This document shows positions 1-7,401 of a stretch of DNA of 36,772 nt, in pieces. Origin of the DNA: Victivallaceae bacterium (GTDB lineage Bacteria; Verrucomicrobiota; Lentisphaeria; Victivallales; Victivallaceae); assembly GCA_028709805.1 (NCBI GenBank), contig JAQUTL010000027.1, positions 1-36,772 of the forward strand, in the 5' to 3' direction. Under the pieces are notes generated by a model. The model was not told the origin of the DNA. It saw only the letters and a program-made list of their open reading frames with translations, and made no database searches. A program made the translations under genes and the position numbers. Positions within the stretch are counted from its first letter, which is position 1; every line of letters begins with the position of its first letter.

Positions 1-199
1 GTTCGTCCTCGGTCATAATAAGTTTGTCGGCGTCCGGTATCAGGTTTGTCCAGAACTCCGGATACAGCATTTCCGGGCGCATTCCCGGCACTTCATGTTT
101 GATCTGGCTGAACTTCCGGATGTCCTCTGCCGCGTTTCCGGCAAGCCCGGCGGACAGCAAAATAAGCGAGGTCATGATCGTAAACACTTTTCCTGACAT
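1..199 (-). CDS. Secreted protein, N-terminal fragment (possible SH3/NlpC-P60 family), cut by window edge
   Basis: An open frame starts at the ATG at 199-197 and runs off the left edge, so only the first 66 residues are visible. A CAAGGAT ribosome binding site lies about 6 bases upstream. The N-terminus is a signal peptide: a Lys, a hydrophobic stretch (residues about 6-19) and a likely cleavage site after Asn-Ala-Ala at about residue 24. The mature start contains a pattern ending in PEFWTNLIPDADKLIMT. It resembles the FW-x-x-x-x-P-D-x-D-x-x-x-M segment seen at the N-terminus of SH3-domain NlpC/P60 cell-wall peptidases. That assignment is by memory of the pattern and is weak. The gene lies 16 bases after the stop of the methyltransferase/reductase gene on the same strand, so the two are probably co-transcribed. 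Confidence 0.6.
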   Translation of the reverse strand, partial: MSGKVFTIMTSLILLSAGLAGNAAEDIRKFSQIKHEVPGMRPEMLYPEFWTNLIPDADKLIMTEDE

Positions 200-215
200 G
201 TTTTTAATCCTTGAG

Positions 216-2051
216 CTAAGCTTGTTCAAATACTCTCAGCGCGCTTTCCACCTTGCCGAACGGCGCGCTCACCTGCACTCCGGCCACTTCGCCGCGGATC
301 GCCGCCACCGTTTCGCGGGCGATGGCGATGCCGGCTTCGTACTGGTCTTCGCGGCTGACCGCCGACTCCATCCGGCGCATCACCTCTTCCGGAATCACCA
401 CGCCGGGAACTTCGTTGTGCATGAATTCCGCGTTGCGGTAGCTGGTCAGCGGCCAGACGCCGGCGAACACCGGAAGTCCGAGTTTTTCCGCGATTTTGAG
501 AACATTGCGCAGCGGTTTGACACTGAACACCGGCTGGGTGATGAAAAATTTCGCTCCGGCCTCCGCTTTTTCGTTCATGCGGCGCTCTTCGCGCGCCATG
601 TCCAGCGCGTTGGGGTCGACTCCGGCGCCGGGGAAGAACGCGGTGGGCCGGTTGCCGATGGATTTTCCGCCGATGTCCGTGCCGCGGTTCAGTCCGGTGC
701 ATACTTTCAGAATTCCGACCGAGTCCACGTCGAACACTCCGCTGGCGAACGGGTAGTCGCCGAGTTTCGGCGGATCGCCGGTGATGAACAGGATGTTGCG
801 GATGCCGAGAAACGCGCAGCCGAGCAGATCAGCCTGCATGCCGATCAGGTTTTTGTCCCGGCAGCAGCAATGAAGTATGGTTTCGATTCCGGCCTGCTTC
901 TCGATTTCCGAGGCAGTGACGATCGAGGATATCCGCGAGCTGGCGCGCGGTCCGTCCGGTATATTTATCGCGTCGATTCCGGCCGCCTTGCAGCAGGCGG
1001 CTTTTTCGATGGTCGGCGCCAGATCGAATCCGCGCGGCGGCGTGATCTCCACCAGTTTTACGAATTCGCCGCGCGAGACTTTTTCCGCCAGTGCGCTGCG
1101 TTGCGCGACCGGTATTTCCGGCAACTCCGCCACCTTCTCCACCGGTGACGCGGTTTTTACCGCGAGCGGCGTATGACGCAGCGGTCTGACGCTGCGCGCA
1201 AGGTCGAATATATGTTCCGGCGTGGTTCCGCAGCAGCCGCCGACGCCGCGCACTCCCATGCTGACATAGCGGATCGCGTAGGTGGTCAAATATTCCGGAC
1301 TGCACATGTAGATGGTGCGGTTGTCCACGCTTTTCGGTGTTCCGGCGTTGGGCTGGACCACCATCGGCAGCGAGGTGGCGCCGGCGAGTTTTTCCACCGC
1401 CGCGAGCATCGGCTCCGGGCCGACGCCGCAGTTAAGGCCAATCGCGGTCGGCGGTTGCTTCGCCTGCTCCAGTTCGGGCAGGAAAAGCGCAAGTTTTTCG
1501 CCCATTGCCAGCTCAAGTTCCCGATCCGCGGCGAAACTGATCATGTACGGAATCGAGCAGTATTTTTCGACGGCTTTCAGGAATCGCCGCGCTTCGGAAA
1601 TCGACGGCATGGTCTCACCGATTATGAAGTCAGCCCCGGCCTTCTGGAGCGCTTCGAGCTGTTCTCCGACAACGGCGATCAGTTCTTCCTCCGTCATTCC
1701 CGACTTTGCGGCTTCCCGGCCGAGCGGACCGACCGAGGCGGCCACCAGCGTGGTCTCGTCTCCGGCTCGTCTGGCCAGATTGACGCCGGCGGTGTTGATT
1801 TCAGCGAGCCGTTCGGCCAGCGCGTGGCGCGACAGCTTCAAACGGTTGGCGCCGTAAGTGTTGGCCGTCATGATCTCGGCTCCGGCTTCGGCATATTCGC
1901 GGTGAATGGTGAGAACCGCGTCAGGATTGGTGAGGTTGAGATACTCGTAACAACTGTTTATGAAGAAGTTGCGGTTGTAGAGCTGGGTGCCCATCGCACC
2001 GTCGAAGATTACGATGTGATCGCGCAGTTTGCATTCGAGAAGATTGCTCAT
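216..2051 (-). CDS. yitJ: Bifunctional homocysteine S-methyltransferase / 5,10-methylenetetrahydrofolate reductase (YitJ type)
   Basis: The protein has 611 residues, matching the usual length of YitJ-type fusions (about 610). Residues 1-290 form a zinc-dependent homocysteine S-methyltransferase domain: DGAMGTQL at 17-24 and zinc-ligand cysteines in LNCG (Cys208) and GGCCGTTP (Cys273, Cys274). Residues from about 315 to the end form a MetF-like reductase, with EITPPRG near its start, ITGDPPKLGDYPFA in the flavin/folate region and FFITQPVF near the C-terminus. It should reduce methylene-THF with FAD and pass methyl groups toward methionine. The start at 2051 is preferred because GAGGA lies 8 bases upstream; a longer in-frame extension reaches into the promoter and is unlikely. 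It is the first gene of a minus-strand unit with its own promoter (2087-2114). Confidence 0.93.
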   Translation of the reverse strand: MSNLLECKLRDHIVIFDGAMGTQLYNRNFFINSCYEYLNLTNPDAVLTIHREYAEAGAEIMTANTYGANRLKLSRHALAERLAEINTAGVNLARRAGDETTLVAASVGPLGREAAKSGMTEEELIAVVGEQLEALQKAGADFIIGETMPSISEARRFLKAVEKYCSIPYMISFAADRELELAMGEKLALFLPELEQAKQPPTAIGLNCGVGPEPMLAAVEKLAGATSLPMVVQPNAGTPKSVDNRTIYMCSPEYLTTYAIRYVSMGVRGVGGCCGTTPEHIFDLARSVRPLRHTPLAVKTASPVEKVAELPEIPVAQRSALAEKVSRGEFVKLVEITPPRGFDLAPTIEKAACCKAAGIDAINIPDGPRASSRISSIVTASEIEKQAGIETILHCCCRDKNLIGMQADLLGCAFLGIRNILFITGDPPKLGDYPFASGVFDVDSVGILKVCTGLNRGTDIGGKSIGNRPTAFFPGAGVDPNALDMAREERRMNEKAEAGAKFFITQPVFSVKPLRNVLKIAEKLGLPVFAGVWPLTSYRNAEFMHNEVPGVVIPEEVMRRMESAVSREDQYEAGIAIARETVAAIRGEVAGVQVSAPFGKVESALRVFEQA

Positions 2052-2086
2052 CGTTTCGTTCCTCATATTGCGGTGTATGGATATAT

Positions 2087-2114
2087 AATATAGCATAGAA
2101 CCGTGCGGTTTCAA
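2087..2114 (-). promoter_or_regulatory. sigma70-like promoter of the yitJ-type gene
   Basis: On the minus strand TTGAAA (2114-2109) is followed after 16 bases by TATATT (2092-2087). The predicted leader is only about 30 bases, too short for a SAM or cobalamin riboswitch downstream of the start point. Confidence 0.55.
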
Positions 2115-2227
2115 GAAACGGAAACGCAAAACCGCGGGTTGCTGGAAAACTCCGGGTTTATACCCCTCGGTAGCTGAAATTCCAGCATTGCCATGGATCA
2201 TGCGGAGACGATGTTTAAAACAATTTT

Positions 2228-2267
2228 GCGAGCCGTGCGCAATGGCGTCCCTCTGCGCACGGTTCGC
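2228..2267 (-). terminator. Long hairpin, probable terminator of the Pro-rich protein gene
   Basis: Two 14-base arms (2228-2241 and 2254-2267) pair along their whole length with a single G-T wobble, around a 12-base loop. On the minus strand the hairpin is followed by AAAATTGTTTT, a modest U-rich tail. It lies about 30 bases past the stop of the gene at 2299-3339 and upstream of the yitJ promoter, so it separates the two units. Confidence 0.55.
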
Positions 2268-2298
2268 AAATTATTCCATCAGCCGCGACTTTTGAGGA

Positions 2299-3339
2299 TT
2301 AATGCCTGCCCAGCTGCGGATACATCTGGCTCGCCGCCGGAGTGCTGCCGGTGTTGGGGCCGGACGGCGCGGTTTTCGTTGATTTTATGACCCGCTGGTT
2401 CCAGTTGTCCGGTCTGGGCGTCGGTTTGGGCGGCGGCTTCGGTGGATCCGGAGGCGTTGGCGGTGTCGGCGGATCGGGCGGCGTCGGAGGTGGAGGTGGC
2501 GGCGTCGGAGGGAATGGCGGACAGATCGGATTGTAGATCACGATTCCACCGCCGTACCAGCCGCCGTTGCCGTACCAGCCGTTGTTCCAGTCGTCGTCAT
2601 CATCATACAGCGCCTGCTGCTGGGCAAGCACGGCTTCCTGCTGAGCCTGAGCCGCCTGCTGTTTGGCGATTGCGGTCTCCTGCTGCATTCTGAGCGCCGT
2701 CTGCCGTGCGGCTTCGGCTTCCTGCCGTGCGGCTTCGGCGGCCTGCGCGGCGTTTGCCGCCGCCTGCTGAAGCTGACGGATGTATACGGACTGCTGGAGC
2801 TGGGCCGACAGACTGGCGCAGCAGGCTTTGTAGGCGGTCAGCGAATCGGGGGCATAGATGACAATATTCTCGCCTTCGTCGCTGATTATCATTCCGGTCG
2901 GGTACAGTTCAATCGTCTCGACGGTGCCGGGAGCGATTTCTTTTTTATAGACCAGTGCTTTTGTATCAGCGTCAACTTCGTCTTCGCCGCTTGTGAATTT
3001 CTTGATTTTTACCACTGTTCCGAACGGATTTTTGTGCAGAGCTTCAATTTCAGTCTTGGCGCCGAGTTTGGTTATAGTCTCGGTGAGTCTGGCGTCAAAG
3101 TCGCTTAGAAATGCGGAGTTGCCGGCCAGCGAGGCGGAGAGCAGCGCGGAGGAGTTTTCCGAGACGAAAGCCAGCAGTTTTGCGTCCGGGTTTTTGAATT
3201 CGGCGGCTTTCTCCTCCGGTTTGGCGGCGGCTTCGGCGGTCTGCGTTTTTTCTCCGGCAGGCTCGACCGCGGCCGACGCGATCAGCGGGACGCTCAACAG
3301 CAGCGCCGCCGCAGTTTTCAACAAAATTTCATTTTTCAT
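2299..3339 (-). CDS. Secreted protein with Ala/Gln coiled coil and poly-proline segment, function unknown
   Basis: 346 residues. A signal peptide covers residues 1 to about 23 (hydrophobic core, cleavage after Ala-Ser-Ala). Residues 45-170 look like a small globular domain with a CC pair at 173-174. Residues about 177-245 are an Ala/Gln/Glu-rich predicted coiled coil containing a tandem EAEAARQ/EAARQ repeat. An Asp run (246-250) follows, then a Gly/Trp/Tyr stretch (251-265), then a proline-rich rod (273-311) with six consecutive prolines. The layout suggests an envelope-spanning or surface protein, but no family is recognised. The start at 3339 is backed by a GGGGG-type Shine-Dalgarno about 8 bases upstream. 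The six-proline run should need EF-P for efficient translation. A hairpin (3380-3399) lies in the leader. Confidence 0.8.
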   Translation of the reverse strand: MKNEILLKTAAALLLSVPLIASAAVEPAGEKTQTAEAAAKPEEKAAEFKNPDAKLLAFVSENSSALLSASLAGNSAFLSDFDARLTETITKLGAKTEIEALHKNPFGTVVKIKKFTSGEDEVDADTKALVYKKEIAPGTVETIELYPTGMIISDEGENIVIYAPDSLTAYKACCASLSAQLQQSVYIRQLQQAAANAAQAAEAARQEAEAARQTALRMQQETAIAKQQAAQAQQEAVLAQQQALYDDDDDWNNGWYGNGGWYGGGIVIYNPICPPFPPTPPPPPPTPPDPPTPPTPPDPPKPPPKPTPRPDNWNQRVIKSTKTAPSGPNTGSTPAASQMYPQLGRH

Positions 3340-3379
3340 TGTTTATGCCCCCTAAGTCTGGTCGGATTCAGATGTCAGT

Positions 3380-3399
3380 CGGACGGGAAACACCGTCCG
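3380..3399 (-). promoter_or_regulatory. Leader hairpin upstream of the Pro-rich protein gene
   Basis: A perfect 7-bp stem CGGACGG/CCGTCCG with a 6-base loop lies about 40 bases before the start codon at 3339. It has no U-tract on the minus strand, so it is more likely a leader structure than a terminator. Its role is unknown. Confidence 0.3.
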
Positions 3400-3413
3400 C
3401 ACAATATTAAGAC

Positions 3414-3460
3414 AAAAAAGCCGGATATTTGTTCCATTTTCCGCCGTTGCCGCTTCCGGC
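3414..3460 (-). terminator. Possible terminator after the PilT-like pair
   Basis: On the minus strand GCCGGA (3460-3455) can pair with TCCGGC (3425-3420), which is followed directly by TTTTTT (3419-3414). The 29-base loop is long, so this is less certain than the other terminators. It sits downstream of the stop at 3516 and ahead of the next gene on the same strand. Confidence 0.35.
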
Positions 3461-3515
3461 CGCTCCGGGCTACGGCATCCGTTATTCCGTCCGCATGCCT
3501 TTGACAATTAGGGCA

Positions 3516-4568
3516 TTAATGGCCGGCAAGAAAGTGCTGGAACTGTTTTTTGTCGGTGGCTCTGGCGTAGGCTTCGTCCGCCGAGATTTTTCCGGCGGCG
3601 AGAAGTTCGCGCAGACTGAAATCGAGCGTCCGCATCCCCTGCGCCCGGTAGGTGTCCATAATCTGGCGCAGCGAGGCGAGGTTTCCCTCCCGGATCGCGG
3701 TCGGCACGCCTTCCGCCCGGAGCAGTATTTCGCGGCATACCACCCGTCCGCCGCCGTTGGCGCGGCATTTCACCTGCGGAAGCACCGCCTGTATCGACTC
3801 CGCCAGCAGCGTTCTGGCTTCGCCCTGATCGACCGGCGGAAATGCGTCGATGATATAGTCGATGGTTTTTGCAAAGTTTCCGGTCGGCAGCGCCGCGATC
3901 ACCAGTATTCCCATCATTGCGGCGCGCAGTGCGAGGCGGATGCTTTTCGCGTCGGGAAGCTGGTCGAGCACCAGTACGTCGGGGTGGGAGTCAAGCGCGG
4001 CGGCGAGTGTTTCGGCGGTTTTGCCCGGTGCCACTTCGCACTGTTCGATTATCGAACGGTCGGCCTTGTGGGTGAATTCCACCAGACTGGTGATGCTGAC
4101 GATGTAGCGCGCGGTGTTGGCGTTGATATATTCGATCATTGCCGCCTGTGTGGTGGTGGTGCCGCTGCCGGCCGCGCCGCAGACCAGCACCAGACCGCCG
4201 GGAAGATGACAGATGTCCTTCAATATCTGGGGCGCTTCAAGGTCGTCCAGCGTCGGGACCTGAGCCGGGATGTAGTGGAGGACCGCGCCGATCCCGGAGC
4301 GGTCGAAGAACAGATTGCAGCGGAAGCGGGCGACGGCCTTGAGGTCATAGGTGAAATCAAGGTCGTGAGAGGTCTGAAAGTTTCTCCATGCTTCCTCCGG
4401 GCATATTTCGCGGAGCAGCGCGGCGACCTGTTCGGGCGCAAGTTCGCTTTCTCCGAAATCGTTCAGGTCGTCGCGCAGCCGGAACATGGGGACGCGGCCG
4501 GAACCTATGTGCAGCGCCGTGCCGCCGGATTCGATCATTGTCGTCAGATATCGGTCAATCTTGGCCAT
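3516..4568 (-). CDS. PilT/GspE-superfamily ATPase homologue with degenerate active site (short copy)
   Basis: 350 residues, the length of an ordinary PilT retraction ATPase. Residues 1-115 match the PAS-like N-terminal domain and 120-350 the RecA-like core. The Walker A region (131-138) reads GAAGSGTT, with Thr137 where PilT has the catalytic Lys. The Walker B region (197-203) reads DVLVLDQ, with Gln203 replacing the Glu. The Asp-box IEDPVE has become ITSLVE. The His-box stretch NFAKTIDYIIDAFP (231-244) is well kept, but its preceding His is Pro228. So the fold is clearly PilT-like but the ATPase centre is stripped. The start at 4568 has GGAGG 9 bases upstream. It lies 19 bases after the long copy and is probably co-transcribed with it. 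No pilin, PilB, PilC or prepilin peptidase gene lies nearby. It may act as a structural or regulatory partner of the long copy (inference). Confidence 0.85.
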   Translation of the reverse strand: MAKIDRYLTTMIESGGTALHIGSGRVPMFRLRDDLNDFGESELAPEQVAALLREICPEEAWRNFQTSHDLDFTYDLKAVARFRCNLFFDRSGIGAVLHYIPAQVPTLDDLEAPQILKDICHLPGGLVLVCGAAGSGTTTTQAAMIEYINANTARYIVSITSLVEFTHKADRSIIEQCEVAPGKTAETLAAALDSHPDVLVLDQLPDAKSIRLALRAAMMGILVIAALPTGNFAKTIDYIIDAFPPVDQGEARTLLAESIQAVLPQVKCRANGGGRVVCREILLRAEGVPTAIREGNLASLRQIMDTYRAQGMRTLDFSLRELLAAGKISADEAYARATDKKQFQHFLAGH

Positions 4569-4587
4569 GGTTGGAGTCCTCCATGAA

Positions 4588-6603
4588 TTAATTCTGCTTT
4601 TTGCGTTCGCTCAACAGCTTCTTAGCCTCCGCCAGCGCGACTTCCTGCTCTACTTTCAGGCGGATGGCGGGATGATGGATCGCCGCCTGAGCCGTATCGC
4701 CGGTAATCATTCCGGCGTGGTATTTTGCGACCACGCAGGCGTCAAACGTGCACATGTTCGGTTTCTTGCCGTTGCGCATGAGACTTGTGACGTCGGTTAT
4801 CCGGCCGTCCACCAGCATGGCGGCGGTGGCCGGAGTGTTGGTCATCAGCTCATAGATCACGGTCTGTTCGTCCGCTGCGGCGGCCGGAATCAGCTTTTGC
4901 ACCACGATTCCGCGCAGGTTGCCGGAGATCATCGCCCGCATTTCCGGGCGGCGCACCGGCTCGAAGACCTCCATCAGCCGCGCCAAAACCGCCGCGGTGC
5001 TGGTGGCGAACATCGACACAATGACCAACAGCCCGTCGTCGGTGGCGCGCAGCGCCTGTTCGATGGTGTCCGGGTTGTATATTTCGCTCAATACGATCAC
5101 GTCCGGGTCTTCGCGCACGGCGGAGGCCAGTGCGGTGGTCATGTTGCGGCTGTGGCGGCCGAGTTCGCGCTGCACCACGTTGCCGACCGCGCTTTCCTGA
5201 ATGATCTCGATCGGATTTTCAATCATCACGACCTGACCGGCCAGCGTATGGGTGATGTGGTCCACCATGGCGGCGAGCGTGGTGGTGCGTCCGGACCCGG
5301 CCGGGCCGGCAACCACGATCAAGCCGGAGGGATTTTCCAGCATTTTGTTGATCGCCGCCACGTCGTCCGGCATGAAACCAAGTTCTTCGAGCGGTCGGAT
5401 GTAGGATGGGGCAAGGTGATAGCTGCCGGATATTCCGTGCATCTGGTCGCGCAGATTGCAGCGGCAGCGGCCGTCGCGCAAAGCAAGCGAGAACGAGACG
5501 GTGCGGTGTTCGTTGAACCGCTGCTTCTGGTCGTCGTCCATCAGTGAAAAGTTGAGCGACTCAGCGGCTTTCTGCGACAGAACCGGAGTGTCCAGATAGG
5601 AGATAAGCCCGAATTTGCGGACAAACACCGGCTCGCCGGCGTTGACATACAAATCGCTGATCTGGGCGCGGCGCAGCGCGGCGACCAGATCCATCATCAG
5701 CATGGCGCATTCGCCGGAGTTCATGTTGTCCACCACCGAGAAGTCCGGCAGCCTGTCGATTTGAACGGTGCGGCGGGCGGTGTCGCGGAAAAATCTCGGC
5801 AGCGAGAGCGGAACCGTGTCCACCGTGGTGGACGGTTTCGCCTGGTCGTTGAACACCTTAGCCTCGACCTTGACTTTTTTCAGGCTGCGGGTGGTTTCGG
5901 TAGCCGGCGCCCGCTCGGTCTTTTTTACCTGCTGGTTTGGTTCAGCGGTTTTGACTTTGCCGCCGTGCTTGCGGTTGAATGCCGCCATGATGTCTTCCAC
6001 GCTGGGGCCGGCTGTCTCGCCATCTTCGTCCGGCTCTTCCGCTTCCGCCGCCGGCGTCTCCGGAAGTATTATTTCGTCAATCGGGACGGTCGGCGGCGGC
6101 GCCGGTCTGGCCGGAGCCGGCCGGTTGGACGCATCGTTCCACGGTTCCGGCGCTTTTTCGTCATCAAATTCGGGGTCTGCGGCGGCCGGTTGTCGCGGCG
6201 GCGGCGCTTGCCGTTGTGCGGGCGACGGAGCGGCACCCAGCCCGGCGAACGGATCGAACCCCCCGCCGTTTGGCTTTTGCGGCGCGCCGTCCGGCGGGTT
6301 TTCGCCGGATTCCGCGCCGTCCGGAAGGTCGTCGACAATTTCAAGTTCGTATATCTCCGGCGGTTCTTCACCGGTTTCGGACTGTTCCATGGCGTATTCA
6401 ATAAATGAATTTATCTGCTGCATCATCTGTGATTGCGCTGCTTCGTCCTGCCCTTCGGCGAGCAGTTCGAACAACTGTTGCGCATAGACTTCCAAGGATG
6501 TGTCCTCCTGTCCGAGCCTGGCCAGAAGCGTAAGCGCGAATTCCGGAGTGACTACTTCATGCTGGATCAGCACATAGATAAACCATTTAAGTTCCAAGCT
6601 CAT
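4588..6603 (-). CDS. PilT/GspE-superfamily ATPase homologue with long acidic/proline-rich N-terminal extension (long copy)
   Basis: 671 residues, nearly twice PilT length. Residues 1-75 are a predicted helical bundle with no recognised family. Residues 76-235 are low-complexity, acidic and Pro-rich, likely disordered. From about 285 the PilT-like N-terminal domain begins, and 425-610 is the RecA-like core. Walker A (433-440) reads GPAGSGRT, with Arg439 in place of Lys. Walker B (501-507, DVIVLSE) keeps Glu507. The Asp box reads IENPIE instead of IEDPVE, and the His box has Phe532 (SMFATS) for His. A Lys/Glu-rich helix closes the C-terminus (645-671). The start at 6603 is chosen because GGAAAGGA lies just upstream; a frame extending to 6630 lacks an RBS. 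It heads the two-gene unit and has a strong promoter and an inverted repeat directly upstream. Whether it hydrolyses ATP is doubtful. Confidence 0.85.
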   Translation of the reverse strand: MSLELKWFIYVLIQHEVVTPEFALTLLARLGQEDTSLEVYAQQLFELLAEGQDEAAQSQMMQQINSFIEYAMEQSETGEEPPEIYELEIVDDLPDGAESGENPPDGAPQKPNGGGFDPFAGLGAAPSPAQRQAPPPRQPAAADPEFDDEKAPEPWNDASNRPAPARPAPPPTVPIDEIILPETPAAEAEEPDEDGETAGPSVEDIMAAFNRKHGGKVKTAEPNQQVKKTERAPATETTRSLKKVKVEAKVFNDQAKPSTTVDTVPLSLPRFFRDTARRTVQIDRLPDFSVVDNMNSGECAMLMMDLVAALRRAQISDLYVNAGEPVFVRKFGLISYLDTPVLSQKAAESLNFSLMDDDQKQRFNEHRTVSFSLALRDGRCRCNLRDQMHGISGSYHLAPSYIRPLEELGFMPDDVAAINKMLENPSGLIVVAGPAGSGRTTTLAAMVDHITHTLAGQVVMIENPIEIIQESAVGNVVQRELGRHSRNMTTALASAVREDPDVIVLSEIYNPDTIEQALRATDDGLLVIVSMFATSTAAVLARLMEVFEPVRRPEMRAMISGNLRGIVVQKLIPAAAADEQTVIYELMTNTPATAAMLVDGRITDVTSLMRNGKKPNMCTFDACVVAKYHAGMITGDTAQAAIHHPAIRLKVEQEVALAEAKKLLSERKKQN

Positions 6604-6630
6604 GGCGTTTCCTTTCCTGGTCTGGTTCAA

Positions 6631-6645
6631 ACTTGTCTCACAAGT
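6631..6645 (-). promoter_or_regulatory. Perfect inverted repeat at the transcription start of the PilT-like pair
   Basis: ACTTGTGAGACAAGT (minus strand) is a 6-bp perfect inverted repeat with a 3-base centre. It lies directly downstream of the -10 box, so it covers the expected start of transcription. It could be an operator for a dimeric regulator or the first hairpin of the transcript. Confidence 0.45.
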
Positions 6646-6674
6646 AGTATATACACCGGCGCGTTCATTTGCAA
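6646..6674 (-). promoter_or_regulatory. sigma70-like promoter of the PilT-like pair
   Basis: On the minus strand TTGCAA (6674-6669) is followed after exactly 17 bases by TATACT (6651-6646). The start codon is about 45 bases downstream. This is one of the best promoter matches in the window. Confidence 0.65.
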
Positions 6675-6708
6675 GCCCGCGCCAAAAGAAAAACGTGTTT
6701 TTTGAGCT

Positions 6709-7401
6709 TTAACGCGCCGGAGAGGAGGGAACGCTGATGCAGACTGTCCGGGGAAAGCCGACGGCGAGTTCGCGGTCGAGTTCTGAAAAAAATGTTTGCA
6801 TGAAGGCCAGCCGTTCGCCGGCCAGCCGGCGTCCCTCGGCGGTGAACAGCCGCTCCGGGATGTGGCGGAGTTTGACCAGATATTCACGGTAGCAGGTGTC
6901 CTCCTTCGAGTACGGTTCGCCGGCCAGCGCCTCTTCGGCGGTGTTGTGGACTCTGGCGCCGAGTTTTCCGGCGAAAAGGAAGGATCGGCCAAGCCCGACC
7001 GCGCCGAGCGAATCCAGCTTGTCGGCGTCGAACAGTATTTTCGCCTCGATCGTCACCGGCGGCAGTTTGCCGCGGTAGCGGTGGCGGCGGACGGCGTCCA
7101 CGATGAGTCCGCGAAGCTGTTCCGGGAACGCCATTTCGGTCAGCAGCCGGTCGGCCTCCCTGGCGCCGCGTTCGGCGTGGTTGGGGGCGCTGCCGGTGAA
7201 AGTCTCATGAACCCGGCCGATGTCGTGAAGCAGGGCGGAAAAGCGCACCGCCTCGCGGTCGGCCTCCGGCTGGGCGGCGAGCAGTGTTTCGGCGTTGCGC
7301 AGCACGCGCATCGTGTGATCGAAGTCATGGCAGCCGTCGGCCGCGGCAAAGTGCTCGCGGACGCGGTCGTACAGCCGGGTGAACGCCAGATCGAAATCCA
7401 T
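6709..7401 (-). CDS. HD-domain metal-dependent phosphohydrolase (YedJ/YpgQ-like)
   Basis: 230 residues, typical for the YedJ/YpgQ-like HD hydrolases. The metal ligands of the HD superfamily are visible: His25 and His29 in HDFDH, the His-Asp pair at 59-60 (LLHDIGR), and an Asp in FDADKLD at about 125-130. Such enzymes hydrolyse phosphate esters or nucleotide pyrophosphates in the cytoplasm; the substrate cannot be read from the sequence. The ATG at 7401 directly abuts the stop of the methyltransferase gene (7402), with GGAG inside the end of that gene as RBS, so the two are translated as one operon. No signal peptide or membrane segment is present. Confidence 0.85.
   Translation of the reverse strand: MDFDLAFTRLYDRVREHFAAADGCHDFDHTMRVLRNAETLLAAQPEADREAVRFSALLHDIGRVHETFTGSAPNHAERGAREADRLLTEMAFPEQLRGLIVDAVRRHRYRGKLPPVTIEAKILFDADKLDSLGAVGLGRSFLFAGKLGARVHNTAEEALAGEPYSKEDTCYREYLVKLRHIPERLFTAEGRRLAGERLAFMQTFFSELDRELAVGFPRTVCISVPSSPAR

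Noticed and set aside
24-2093. Long plus-strand open frames (374 and 306 codons) opposite the yitJ-type gene
   Set aside because: Antisense to a recognised enzyme; the translations are Arg/His-rich without motifs.
2052-2227. Riboswitch ahead of the methionine-synthesis gene
   Set aside because: The promoter lies only about 35 bases before the start codon, and I see no SAM-box or cobalamin-box elements.
3429-5547. Plus-strand frames of 385 and 353 codons opposite the PilT-like pair
   Set aside because: The minus-strand frames carry clear PilT signatures; these are shadows.
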